Assembly (NCBI RefSeq): GCF_001659605.2
Contig: NC_035161.2
Location: 35,311,191-35,375,190 of the forward strand
Source of the DNA: Manihot esculenta
Taxonomy: Eukaryota > Streptophyta > Magnoliopsida > Malpighiales > Euphorbiaceae
DNA length: 64,000 bases
Reading direction: 5' to 3'
Part shown: positions 32,679 to 43,978 of the stretch, one piece after another
How positions within the stretch are numbered: position 1 is the first letter of the stretch
How the letters are laid out: each line of letters starts with the position of its first letter
Program-made: the position numbers and the translations under genes
The notes under the pieces: generated by a model
The model's database searches: none
The model's input: only the letters and a program-made list of their open reading frames with translations
What the model was told of the DNA's origin: nothing

Positions 32679-34400
32679 CTAGGCAGATTTCCAACAAGAA
32701 AGAGCAAATAAGATTCGTCCTTTCCATCCCTGAACAATCCAATGTCCATCTTCATACATCAAAAAGTCCTTATGGTAATGTAACTTCACTTGTTCCTTCA
32801 TATTTTGCATCATCTCCTGCTTCAATGGCAGTTGCCTGAGCCCCGCTCTCAAATTTCTAACATGCCATTGCTTGTACGTCTCTGGTCTTTCAAGCCTCTC
32901 TGATCCTTCGCAAGCTATCACATTCAATATCCGCTTTCCATATATCTCTTGCTCAAGCACCATCCTCTCTGGAACATTGTGGGATACATTGGCTTCAAGC
33001 ATATCAAACAGCGATGAGAAGTAGAAAAGAGCCTCTCGAAACCTCGTCGTGAAGAAGGGAGCATTATAGCCGCCGTTAACTATCCCATGAATGAACACGC
33101 TTGGATTCATCCTCCGTATCATGTTTAGAATGTCATTCCTCTGACAGTTTATGTCTGTTTCATCTATTGTCTCATCAAGCAGGTTCCTGGATCGATATAA
33201 ACATGTAACTATGGTCTTTTCATCTCTATGAATCTTGTAATCCTCAAATCGGATGCTTTCCCATTTTTTGGATATTGCAGTGTACTCGAACGGGACATTA
33301 AGTCTCTCACAAAAACTTGCCAAGTAACTTCCTGTTTCCTCAAGCTTTGTTGCTGAATCGAAAACAGGTTCAGGGATTTCTATTCTTGTAACACGAAGAA
33401 CAGGAGGCCCTCCAGGTCTTGTTGAGAGATGCTGGATTAAGGAGGACCAGGGGAAACCATACACGACACCAAAGTGTATGATGTGGAGCCTGTCTGCTTT
33501 CTCTGCAACTTCCATAATTGTATGGAATGCGAAGAAATTCGATGTATTCAAGAAAGGGCAAGCTGAAAAAAGGAGCTTCCAAGCATCCAACATGCAAGTA
33601 GCCGGCAACTTAGAAGCAGCAAATGCCTCACTCGTACGACCAACGATTCGAGCCTCAAGAGCATTAGCAAAGCAATGGGCAAGCCTCTGGGATCCATCAC
33701 CACAAGGAGTAGAATGCTTCCTAATCTGCATTAGTAGTTTACTCGCTGTTTTGTGATCATTGACGGCTACAGCTTCTGCACAATGAAGCAAAAGAGTGCA
33801 GAGATCAACCAATTTTCGTGTTTTAACCCTGCGAGTCATTTCACCATTGTGTCCTCTTGATTGTCCATTGGGATGCAGTATCCAGCTGACTGAAGGATTA
33901 GTGTTAAAGAAATCATACTCATGATCATCAGTGCCCCTTTTACCTTTAGTTGTCTTAGCCGCCGCCACAGGAGTCACTCTATTGTTTGCAAAATCAAGAA
34001 TCACTTCTTTTCCAGTTTCCACTTTGCATCCACTGATGGACTGCAAATTCTCGGTTTCAGAAACGATACCAGGAGGAGGAAAAAAAGGGGATGCATTGGA
34101 CTCCAAACCGAGTGGCAAAGGTGTAGCAGTTACACATGAGGACTCATGCTCATGAACATCGCGAATCATCAAGCTAGAATCCGCCGCAAACATGCAAGCG
34201 GAAACTGGGTTCTCTAAATCGGTAAAGGGGAGACATTTCTGACCAAGAATATCATGGAAGGACTTTTCAGCAGCCTGGAGATCGAGAGCGTAGTGTTGTA
34301 AAATGCAGCAGTTTTGCTCCTCCAACTCTTCCTCCATAAGAGTGTGGTTGATGCACTTCAAAATAGCATCGGCTGAAGGATCCTGAACGACTGTGTTCAT
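32679..34400 (-). CDS. Divergent, N-terminally shortened LISCL GRAS protein (array gene 2)
   Basis: Single exon, 573 aa. The protein starts almost directly at the acidic motif (ILKCINHTLMEEELEEQ), so it lacks the 60-110 residue leader of its neighbours. LQAAEKSFHDILGQKCLP follows. The SEMFDKVLL block present in the other three copies is absent; at that place it reads DFFNTNPSVSWILHP. The GRAS domain starts near residue 197 (LVDLCTLLLHCAEAV). The VHIID core is LHIIHFGVVYGF, with His in place of the nearly invariant Asp. The stretch that is GGPPKLRITGIELPQ elsewhere reads GGPPVLRVTRIEIPE. PFYRE (FFTTRFREALFYFSSLFDML) and SAW (WIVQGWKGRILFALSCWK) remain recognisable. The frame is intact. It is either a specialised or a decaying duplicate. 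Confidence 0.85.
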   Translation of the reverse strand: MNTVVQDPSADAILKCINHTLMEEELEEQNCCILQHYALDLQAAEKSFHDILGQKCLPFTDLENPVSACMFAADSSLMIRDVHEHESSCVTATPLPLGLESNASPFFPPPGIVSETENLQSISGCKVETGKEVILDFANNRVTPVAAAKTTKGKRGTDDHEYDFFNTNPSVSWILHPNGQSRGHNGEMTRRVKTRKLVDLCTLLLHCAEAVAVNDHKTASKLLMQIRKHSTPCGDGSQRLAHCFANALEARIVGRTSEAFAASKLPATCMLDAWKLLFSACPFLNTSNFFAFHTIMEVAEKADRLHIIHFGVVYGFPWSSLIQHLSTRPGGPPVLRVTRIEIPEPVFDSATKLEETGSYLASFCERLNVPFEYTAISKKWESIRFEDYKIHRDEKTIVTCLYRSRNLLDETIDETDINCQRNDILNMIRRMNPSVFIHGIVNGGYNAPFFTTRFREALFYFSSLFDMLEANVSHNVPERMVLEQEIYGKRILNVIACEGSERLERPETYKQWHVRNLRAGLRQLPLKQEMMQNMKEQVKLHYHKDFLMYEDGHWIVQGWKGRILFALSCWKSA

Positions 34401-37400
34401 TAGACTTAAAGAAGGATTTCAGGAGTACGTAGTGACAAGCAAAATGAGATGACCATCAGGAATTAAAGAGGTTTATAATTTGTTTGTGAAGACTGAAGAG
34501 CAAATGAACAAGAACGCATCTTAATTTCTCTTCAATAATTTTCATTTTTTGTCGTTTTCAGTGGTTACGGCAGTCAATTCTCTGTGCGGACATTTGCTTT
34601 GATTTACTATTAGCTTGCTGAAATGAAATGATTTTCTTCAACCATGTTAGGTGCACAAAGAACTCAGGTTTCATCTTTAATACCATATTAATCAGAGAAA
34701 TATAAATATTCTGAAAGAGAATCCTAAAATGGGCAAAACCCTCCAAGTTAAACATCACAATCTAATTGATCATTTTCTGTATGAAAAATATTTTTTTAGA
34801 TTGAGTCTATTTAAATCTATGATATAATAATTACCTAACTATTTAATAAATTTAATATAGTTGCCATAAATTATTATTATATATATTTTTTGAAACAGTA
34901 AATTATTATTATATATAAATTGTAATAATTTGAAAAACTGATAATATATGCTTGTTGTTATAGTAATAATTTAATTATTTTTTTATTAAAAAAAAAGTAA
35001 AATCTATATATTTTATGATTTGATTTTATAGTAAATATAATGCAAACTAAAAAAGTTCATATAACATACATATATGAATTCAATTATATATATTTTTGAA
35101 GATAAACATATTTTGACAATTTTGTGCAAATTGAATTATTTGTTAAATTCTGACAAAAAAGACAGAATTATTTGTGGAATAATGTTCCGCAAATAGGACC
35201 CATACCACAAAATTAGAAAAGTATGTGATTGACCGAGTCAAATTCAACAGAGCAGAATCCGGTTCCTGTTCAGAATCCACCGTTTAATTTATTTTTTTAA
35301 CTAAACTGAAACTAGTTTGATTTGATTTTAGTCTAATCGATTTGATTTTAGTCTAGTTTTAAAGCTATCACGATTTTGATTTTTTAAATTTTAATTTAAT
35401 TTTAATTTAAAAAAATTAAAAATAAAATAAATATAAATTTTAAGTATTATTTAATATATATTTTATTCAACAAATAAATTATAAAATATATCCATTTACA
35501 TTATATAAAAAATAAAATAATATATATAATATAAAAATAAAAAATATTTAAAATTAAATATAAATAATATTTTTTATAAGTTAAAAATAAATTTAAATTT
35601 AATTATTTAATAATTTAACTTGTTTATATGTCAATTTTAAATGATATAATTTTTTAAAATAATTTATTTAAAAATAAAAAATTAAATTGAACTAATGAAT
35701 TTTAATCCAATTTACAAGAGAAAAATTCATAATCCACCTCCTTAATTTGAAATTTCAACTCAGTTAAAAAATTGAATTCCAAATTTGATCCATCTTATTA
35801 TAATTTAATTCACAGTTGAAACTAAACCATAGCATGTCTACATGCATGACATGCGAAAAAGGAAACTTTAATCCTTTTGATTTTTAGTCCAAAAATATTT
35901 TGGAAACTGTGACCAAGTTTTATAATAATCTGTTGGTAGTTTTTCTATGATGCATTTTTCCCTTGTTAAATTAATTAAAATCTTACCTTAATATTCTGAA
36001 AAGAAAAAGAGTCAAAATGCATGGGTGGATAACTTTGACCAAGAGCAATCAAAAGAGAATATTCCCAACAGTTGTTGGCTGCTCATTTGTCTGTGATGGT
36101 CGTTGGTTAAATTGGTGACTTCACATTCAAAGCCTCAATCCGCTTTTTTTCCGAATCAGTACCTTTTTCTTTCATCATAATCAATATATTATGCAAGGCG
36201 ACCCATATAAGTCCAAAACATATAAACATAAATTCTTCTTATTATTATTTTTTAAAAGTAAAATCACTTATTATATTAATAAAATTTCGTCAGGGTGATA
36301 TCATTCTAAATAAAGATATTATTTTAAATAGAAACGATTATATCTAATAAATTATTTAAATAAAATATGAAACGTTAGAATGACATGACGATAAACTCAT
36401 ATAATAGAAATATCAATTCTAGAATTTAACAAATATTTATAATCGTTTAAAATCAAACTCAATTCAAAAATATTTAAATGTATAGACCAAAGAACTTGAA
36501 ATACCTGCAAACGGTTCATAAGAATGCAGAAAAAAAATTCTATTACAAAAAGCAAACCGTGACGAAGAGTTAAAATTTCAACAATCAGCATATCATTATC
36601 TGCGAACAGTGACGGAAAATAAATATCTAATTATTATTATTATATGTTAAATATATTATTATTTTAGTATTTATTTATTTTTTTTACCATATAAATTATA
36701 CCGTAAAATTAATTCTTGATAAATTTGATTCATTATAAATTTAAAATAATAGGTATAACAAAAAATTTATATATAAAATATATAAAATTTACATATTTAT
36801 AGATATTAAATCTATTAGACTGTTATTATTAGCCATCTTTAGATTACAAGAAAGTTAACAGTTGTAATTATTTTTCCAATACCTTTCCTTTGAAATCAAT
36901 GATTTCTATAAAAATTTAGTTTATTTTTCTAACAATTCTTTTATTGGTAATGAATAAATTTAATTTTTTTATTTAAAAATTTTTTATTTTAAAAATAAAA
37001 ATATTATGTAATTTTATAAATAATTATTTAAATATTTTAATTATAAAATAAATCATATCAATTAAGGGAATAAAGAATGAGTGAAAAAGGTTTGCATAGC
37101 TAAATTATCCACTGTATTACAAGAATGATGAATCCAGTGGCCGCCGATTTGGAAATCAAAACCTCCTTCCCAACCCAAAATAGACAACAGTCATCCATGC
37201 GTCAAGACAGTGAGAGCAAGTGGAGCCGCCTGAGTTTAATTTATTAATTCAGAAATCAGAACTTAATTTTAAAAGAATTATTTAATACTACCCCTATATG
37301 CTCCACAATTATACACTCTTTTTGTTATATATTTTTTTAATTATTTTAAAATTATTATCCATCTTATTATTTTACATTATAAAAATATATAAATAAATTA

Positions 37401-38642
37401 TTATACTCTATTTAATTTTATTTTATTTTATATATAATAACTTTGATATCTTAAGAAAATGATTGTATGTTGAATTGGAGCAACTACCTTAATGACATAT
37501 AGTCATCTGATTTCTAAAAATGATTCACAAGAACCAATCACATGATAAAGCATGTGTTCTTCTTCCCTCTTAAAATTCTTACTTTTCTTTCCCTAACCTT
37601 TTTATAGTGGAAGACATTATTACAAAAACAAGTGTTCCATTTCCATTACCAGCATTACATATCAAGCCCAAAATTCAAGCTTTGTTTTCAATCTCTTCAA
37701 GGAAAAAAATTAGAGAAATTACTTAATTATCTTACATACAAGTTAAAAGTTGTTTAAGCTTATGGTGCATCTTACCCATTTGACGGAGCATGAACTTGTC
37801 TGCATACACTGGAAACTATAAACTAAACCAGCCAAGCAGCCAGGAAACTCAAATACCAACACCAGCACAGCTCACAAATGAATGATAAAATATGAGTAGA
37901 ATTAATGATTCAGGACTGAAATCAAGTTAATGAAGAAAATGCCATTGATGAAGAGGTGAACATGCGAAAAACAAAGCGATACTCCCATCAATTAATTAGA
38001 CGAAATCCAAAAATCTCACTAGCTACTTTGATTCATCAGATAAAGATACATCCAAAGTCATGGATTTTACAAGCAAAAACAAAGGTTCAAAACCTTCTAA
38101 GATCGCCATAACTTCAAGAAAGAAAACCCATAATTCCATTATAAATTTCCCAAAAAAAAAAAAAGCCAGTAGCCTCTATTGATCTATATTACAGTCACCT
38201 AAACAGAGGGTTTCAGGCTTTTCCAATGCTCAAAAAAGGCAATCATGTCCAGGTCATAGGTACTTCTCATTTCACACCATGATTGACAGGCCTCCAACCA
38301 TCAAATGCACTAATTGAAAGTCAAGTTAATGCTTTAATATGAGAATTCTCCATCTGCATAAGGTTCTTCTGTAAGAGACAGGCAGCACTATAGTATCTGA
38401 AAACACAAGCACAAAATGATTGGTTCCAAATAAATACTAGTAAAACATTCCGAGTTTTAAAGATAAAATACTTGTACATGCATAAATGTTTATTTACATT
38501 ATAGAAATGAGGAAAAAGTATTCTGAAACTTAAAAAGAATTGATACCTTTCCCCAAATCTGCAATTATCCAAACCTACCCAGCTCCAGATGAACTTGTAG
38601 TTTTCTATTACACCTGCAAATGAGATGCAACAAAAAAAATTC
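34401..38642. other. AT-rich spacer between GRAS genes 2 and 3
   Basis: About 4.2 kb. Most of it is A/T-rich, with no ORF, RNA gene or mobile-element boundary I can support. The last kilobase (from about 37640) is less AT-rich and probably includes the 3' UTR of GRAS gene 3, perhaps with an intron downstream of the stop codon. Confidence 0.5.
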
Positions 38643-40991
38643 TTATGTAGGCACCCAACAGCTGGAAGCATAGATTATTCGACCCTTCCATCCCTGCAGC
38701 ATCCAGTTGCTGTCTTGATCAATCACAAAATCCTTGTGGTACCATGCCTTCATCTTATCCCTACACTTTTCCATGACCTCCTGGTCCAACGGGAGCTGCT
38801 TAAACCCTGCCCTTGTAGTCCGAAACTGCCACTGCTTGTAGGTTTCTGGCCTCTCAACTCTTTCCATGCCCTCACATGCTACGACATTCATGGCCTCTCT
38901 CCCACAAAACTCTCTCTCAAACTTCAATCTCTCTTGATCCTCACGAGGTATAGTAGAATCAAACATATCAAACAGAGAGGAGAAGTGGAAAAGTGCCTCC
39001 CGGAACCGTGTGACGAAGAACGGAGCATTGTAGGATCCATTAATGATAGCATGAACAAAAATGTTGGGTTTTATCTTCCGAATTAAGTTAAGAACAGCAT
39101 TCCTTGGGCAGTTCACTTCAACTGTCTCATCAAGTAGGTTCTTAAACCTACACAGACAATTCACAGCAAGCACCTCATTGCTATCAATCTTAAGGTCCTC
39201 AATTGGGATTTTTTCCCATTCTTGAGCAGCAATAGGATTGTAGTCAAATGGAACGTTAAATCGCTGACAATACTTTGCCAAGCGACGTCCTGTCTCCTCA
39301 ATTCTTTCTGCTGGCCGGAAACCCTGTTGGGGCAGCTCTATCCCTGTAATCCGCAGCTTGGGAGGCCCACCAGGCCGCATTGAGAGAAGCTGGATAAGGA
39401 TTGGCCACTGGAAACCATATAGGACACCAAAATCTACAATATGAAGAGTTGTTGCATTTTCAGCTGCATGCAATATCATTTTGTTTGCAAATAGTATTGA
39501 GAGCTTCTTAAATGGGCAGGCATGAAGCTGAGTTTTGTAAGCTTTCAACATATCAGCAGCAGTCATCCTCCTTGAAGCAATAGAAGTGTAGAAGTCTTGC
39601 ATTCCAGTCCCGCTGCCAGCCAAGCGTGCCTCAAGACCATTGGCAAAGTAATGAGCCAGTCTCTGAGACCCATCACCCAAAGGGGAAGAGTGCTCCCTAA
39701 CCTGTTTCAGGAGCTCATTTGCAGTTCTGAAGTCATTTGCCGAGGCAGCTTGTGCGCAGAGAATCAGTAGACTCCTCAAATCCACTGTTTCTTTTTTCCT
39801 GCTCTGTTTTTTAGCACGAGACTTTCCACCATTTGATCCATTTGATTTTTCATTTTGCTTTGGGATCTGGCTTGCTTCATCCTGCTTGACTTCAGGGCCA
39901 CAGCACCATTGTTTACCTTTCAACATCGGCCAAAGCAATACTTTATCAAACATTTCCGATAATTCACTCTCTTCCACATATACTGCAGACTGCTTGCTAC
40001 TCCTCCCTTGTTCTAAATCTGAATCCTCTCTTTCGTGATTCTTCCTACCCCTTGAGCCATTTGGCGAGCTCCCCCTCTCAATTTTCTCCTCCTTCACTAT
40101 AACCACTGGAGCCTCTTCCTTTTGTCCAGTGGCGAATGCATTACTCTCTAAATCAACAACTAGTTGACTAGCTTTAGGAAGGAATTTACTAGCTTCCTCT
40201 AAACCTCTCTTAAACTGCAGCACAGATTCTGTCTCACTAAACATATTCTGCAACATCTCACTCACAGAAGAACTCATAAGACCATGGCCAATATCAGGCA
40301 GACCATTTGAAGAATTCACCGAAAATTGAGAACTGGAATGTGAATTGGACTGCAAATGGTAGTCATAGGGAATATAGGTTTGCAACAAAACTGAATTTGA
40401 TTCTCCAACATAACCAACCAACTGAGGATCAACAAAATCACTGGTGGCAGTGCCAGTGCTAGGGCTACTGCTAGTAATCCCACCAAAATCACTACCACTA
40501 CCCAAAAGATTGCTATCAGGGCTCTCGAGGTTGATATGGAGCTGGGGGGAATTGATTGAAGGATATTCCTCACCAAGCACATCATACAATGACTTCTCTG
40601 TGGCCTTTAGGGCAAACGGATCATAAAACATGTGGGGCTTGTCTTCCATGTTCTCTTCCATAAGCATCTGGCTTATGTATTTGAGTACTGGATCTGAAGA
40701 ATCAGTATCAGTAGAGGGAGAAGAAGCATCTCCCTCCGGACTACTGCCGGGAGAAGGTTCAAAAGATTCTCCCCCTGGACTAAACTCTGGGATAAATGAC
40801 TCTCCCCCAGGACTAAAGGCAAAGGACAGACCCAAATCATTTGCAACAAAATCAGAGGAATCAGACAGAACATTCACGAAATTAAGATCAGAGGAAGGGC
40901 TATCAAAATTAAATCCACTTTCGTCATCTGGGTGTCGATCAGAGTTCGGAAAGATGGATTGTTCACCAATTACTGTGTATTTAGGATCCAT
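38643..40991 (-). CDS. GRAS transcription regulator, LISCL subfamily (array gene 3)
   Basis: Single coding exon, 782 aa, starting MDPKYTVIGEQSIFPNSD, the longest of the four. A Ser/Pro/Gly-rich stretch with three copies of a SPGGES/SPGSSPEG motif lies around residues 58-90. LISCL blocks follow: PVLKYISQMLMEENMEDK, LKATEKSLYDVLGEEYP and SEMFDKVLLWPM. The GRAS domain starts near 400 (TVDLRSLLILCAQAASAND). VHIID is LHIVDFGVLYGFQWP (about 514), then GGPPKLRITGIELPQ, FFVTRFREALFHFSSLFDMF and the SAW end WMLQGWKGRIIYASSCWVP. All core motifs are intact. A leader intron is visible just upstream. It is an SCL14/SCL33-type nuclear co-regulator by family; precise orthology within the array is unresolved. 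Confidence 0.94.
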   Translation of the reverse strand: MDPKYTVIGEQSIFPNSDRHPDDESGFNFDSPSSDLNFVNVLSDSSDFVANDLGLSFAFSPGGESFIPEFSPGGESFEPSPGSSPEGDASSPSTDTDSSDPVLKYISQMLMEENMEDKPHMFYDPFALKATEKSLYDVLGEEYPSINSPQLHINLESPDSNLLGSGSDFGGITSSSPSTGTATSDFVDPQLVGYVGESNSVLLQTYIPYDYHLQSNSHSSSQFSVNSSNGLPDIGHGLMSSSVSEMLQNMFSETESVLQFKRGLEEASKFLPKASQLVVDLESNAFATGQKEEAPVVIVKEEKIERGSSPNGSRGRKNHEREDSDLEQGRSSKQSAVYVEESELSEMFDKVLLWPMLKGKQWCCGPEVKQDEASQIPKQNEKSNGSNGGKSRAKKQSRKKETVDLRSLLILCAQAASANDFRTANELLKQVREHSSPLGDGSQRLAHYFANGLEARLAGSGTGMQDFYTSIASRRMTAADMLKAYKTQLHACPFKKLSILFANKMILHAAENATTLHIVDFGVLYGFQWPILIQLLSMRPGGPPKLRITGIELPQQGFRPAERIEETGRRLAKYCQRFNVPFDYNPIAAQEWEKIPIEDLKIDSNEVLAVNCLCRFKNLLDETVEVNCPRNAVLNLIRKIKPNIFVHAIINGSYNAPFFVTRFREALFHFSSLFDMFDSTIPREDQERLKFEREFCGREAMNVVACEGMERVERPETYKQWQFRTTRAGFKQLPLDQEVMEKCRDKMKAWYHKDFVIDQDSNWMLQGWKGRIIYASSCWVPT

Positions 40992-41007
40992 GATAATCTA
41001 TCTATGC

Positions 41008-41335
41008 CTAAAAGTCAAAACCACCAAGAACAGCTCTAATAGATGAATTCTGAGTTAAATGAAGAAAAAGATTCAACTCCAATACAATTTATGACCAAGA
41101 ACACTTGAACTGAAGATGATCCTTCTTGCATCCAAGAAAGGGTAAAATTTTTCTGAAACTTCAACACAAAAACAGAAACTAACAACAGCAAAGAGGATAT
41201 CGATGAAGTAAAATTATGAAATAAGAAACCGAAGCCAAAAAGAATATTGCAAGCTCAAGAACCTTAGACCTCCATGATCAATTGCCAAGAAATGAAAAAG
41301 AAAGAAACCCCAGAAGGAGCAGCTAAAGGTTGTAC
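41008..41335 (-). other. Probable 5'UTR intron of GRAS gene 3
   Basis: On the minus strand a donor CCCACAG|GTACAACC lies at about 41336/41335 and an acceptor GACTTTTAG|GCATAG at about 41008/41007, 16 bases before the start codon. A leader intron in front of an intronless coding exon is typical of LISCL genes. Confidence 0.5.
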
Positions 41336-41424
41336 CTGTGGGTGGGAAGAGAAGCGCTGGAGAAAATGGAGACCAAAGAGGCGGGCTGGCGTTGAAGCAT
41401 ACATAGAAGAACTATGTGCGGTTT

Positions 41425-41440
41425 CTAGTATATAAGGAGG
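41425..41440 (-). promoter_or_regulatory. Possible TATA box of GRAS gene 3
   Basis: The minus strand reads CTCCTTATATACTAG about 100 bases upstream of the leader-exon donor. Spacing to the leader exon is plausible for a core promoter. Confidence 0.35.
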
Positions 41441-43978
41441 TGGTCAGGCAGCAATCAGCAGAATGAAAGGGCGGCGATATATCTTAATGAAAGGATCCTT
41501 CCAGGAAGCAAGAAGCCAGCTAGAGTAGTGATCCGATCCGATTTAGCGCTGTCTTCTCACCAGAACACACGACCGGCTATAACTATAGCCATTACCTATT
41601 CTCCCAATCTTTGACTTTGTATTATCTCTCGACACTCGGCCTTTGACTATAGGTTACGTGGCATTTTTTAAGAGGACATTATAATTATAATAATAATTAT
41701 TATTATTAGTTCTGATCCAAATTAAATTCAAAGTTTTACAATTTTCCTTCTTGCTTATTAAAAAAAAAGTATTTAAAATTATAATAAAATCGCCGAAAAT
41801 GTATTTATATTAAAAATTTATTTAGATTCAATCTTAATTTATAAACCTTTGCCCTGATTTTTTAAAATCCCCTTTTATTTTTTTTACTCTTTACTTAAAA
41901 TAAAAAAAATTTCACAACAATTCATTTTGTCTAATTTCCTTTCTATTATACCCTTATTTAAAATGAAAATTTTGTGAATTTTTCTAAATATTATTTTAAG
42001 ATAAAAATGTTTATAAAAATATTTTATTAATTAAAATTTAAACATTATAAATATAAAAAAAGGAAATAGAAAAGCTTTTTATGTAAAATAAAAATGGAGC
42101 GAAAAAATCCATATTTCACAAATATAGATTGGCTTAGTGGCTTTCATTGTCTGGTCAAAAGTCAAAACCATTGAATTAATGAATTCGGGTCAAATAGGGC
42201 ACTTTTCAAGTGGGGACCACATGAAAACAGCAGCAGCATGAAGGTGACAAAAAGTCAACATGCAAATTTTTTTTATTTATTATTAATATTTTGAAAGGAA
42301 GAAAAACACAGCACAGCAGTGATGGCTTGGAGAAGAAGCGTTTCATTACATTTTGCTTAGTACTTGAGGAGCAAGTCTCTCCCACCCACTCATTTATTTT
42401 CCCACTTATCTCCTCCTCTATTTATTTATTCAAAAATTATATAATATATTAAAAAATAATCAAGAGATTCCATCAAGGTTTTTCTTTCTTTAAAATACAT
42501 GGAGAATCCAAATAATGGTAGCTGCATACGCATACAAGTACGTAATTTCAATATAATTTATTTATTTTTTAAATAATATCATAAACTCAACACCATGTGT
42601 TACCTGTACCTATATATATATATATTAAGTTTAAAAAACTAAAATGAATGGATTTAACCACTTGTAAAAAGCAGAAGAAAGCCTATTCAGCTCAGAATTC
42701 ACAGATACCCATTGTATTCTACATCTCTACTTTCCTTCATAAATACGTCACCATCACTAGAATAACTGACTTTTTATCATATCTTCATTTTATTGATAAA
42801 ATTCAAAAACCTGGGCCTTAGTATAATTAATTGGCACGAATATACTTTGGTATTCTTTATATAGTATGATCCTAATTATAAATAAAATATATAATATTTG
42901 CATTTTATATATAAAAAAAAACAGAGATAAGAAATGGGATTTTGCTTGGTCCTTATTGGCCTCTCTCTTGGCCACCTTCTATCAACCAATCTGTATCTGT
43001 TGACTGAGACCTCTTCAAGTAAACGCAGATTAGAAAAATAGAACCATACCCAATTTATCCAATTAATTTAAATTGATTGAAATCTGTCCTCTACTGTGTT
43101 CTCAAACATTATCTTCCTACATTCTCATTATCTTTTTCTTTTACCTTTCAACCTTCAAACATGGTAACGACACTAATTGGAGCTTTTGTCTTCTTTGAAT
43201 TACTAAGAATTCCTCATCAATAATGAGACAATGTTCCCCACCACTGCTGGTACATTGAATCTTCAGTAAAATGTTTCGCTATCAGTCACCTTACCTGGGA
43301 CTACATTCATGGGATTCAATAAGATTAAAAAAACAAATAAGGAACAGTCTTTTGCTTGGTAGCCAAGGTTTTGAAGTAATAAGAGAGACTTGGACTAGCT
43401 GTTGCTTGCATCATCACAACTGACACACATTAATAAATTCTGCACCTTCATACTTCAGATAACATTGACTTCAACAGAAACTTTCCTTGTATCTGAACAA
43501 AATTTACCAGAATTGATCATAGTTGACTACGTCCAACTTTCATTTGGTTGGGTGGTTGGCACTGTTAGTGATAGGAGGAAAACAATTATCTCCAGAAAAT
43601 ACCAACCAGAAAAATTTTATAATTCAATTGAAGGGTGCTGTAAATCAAAAGTGCCAAAGTGGCACATCCAGTTACGAGGCTTGCCAATACTGAATCCTTG
43701 ACCAAGGACATTTCCAGTGAAATGCATTCCCAAAAGAACAAAAAAATATAAAAAGAAACATGAACATATTGACAACATCATAATCACATCCATGAGCAAA
43801 GGGCTTTGGCTAATTATATAACATGCCATCTATTGAATTATAATATTAAAGGTTCGATTAGTACAATCAAATATAGATACAACTACCAGGTCTACTTCTG
43901 GCTCTCTTCATCTCAGGCAGCTTCAACTGTGAAAATACTACTGTGGAACCGTTCCCCTAGAAACAAACTATGTTGTTC
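41441..43978. other. Promoter of GRAS gene 3 and spacer to GRAS gene 4
   Basis: Mostly AT-rich. Several GTCAAC/GTCAAA words (W-box-like cores) occur at 42150-42260 in a less AT-rich patch. The region 43400-43978 is probably the 3' UTR of GRAS gene 4. No other gene is supported. Confidence 0.45.

Noticed and set aside
38625..39086. A 153-codon plus-strand ORF.
   Set aside because: It is the shadow of GRAS gene 3.
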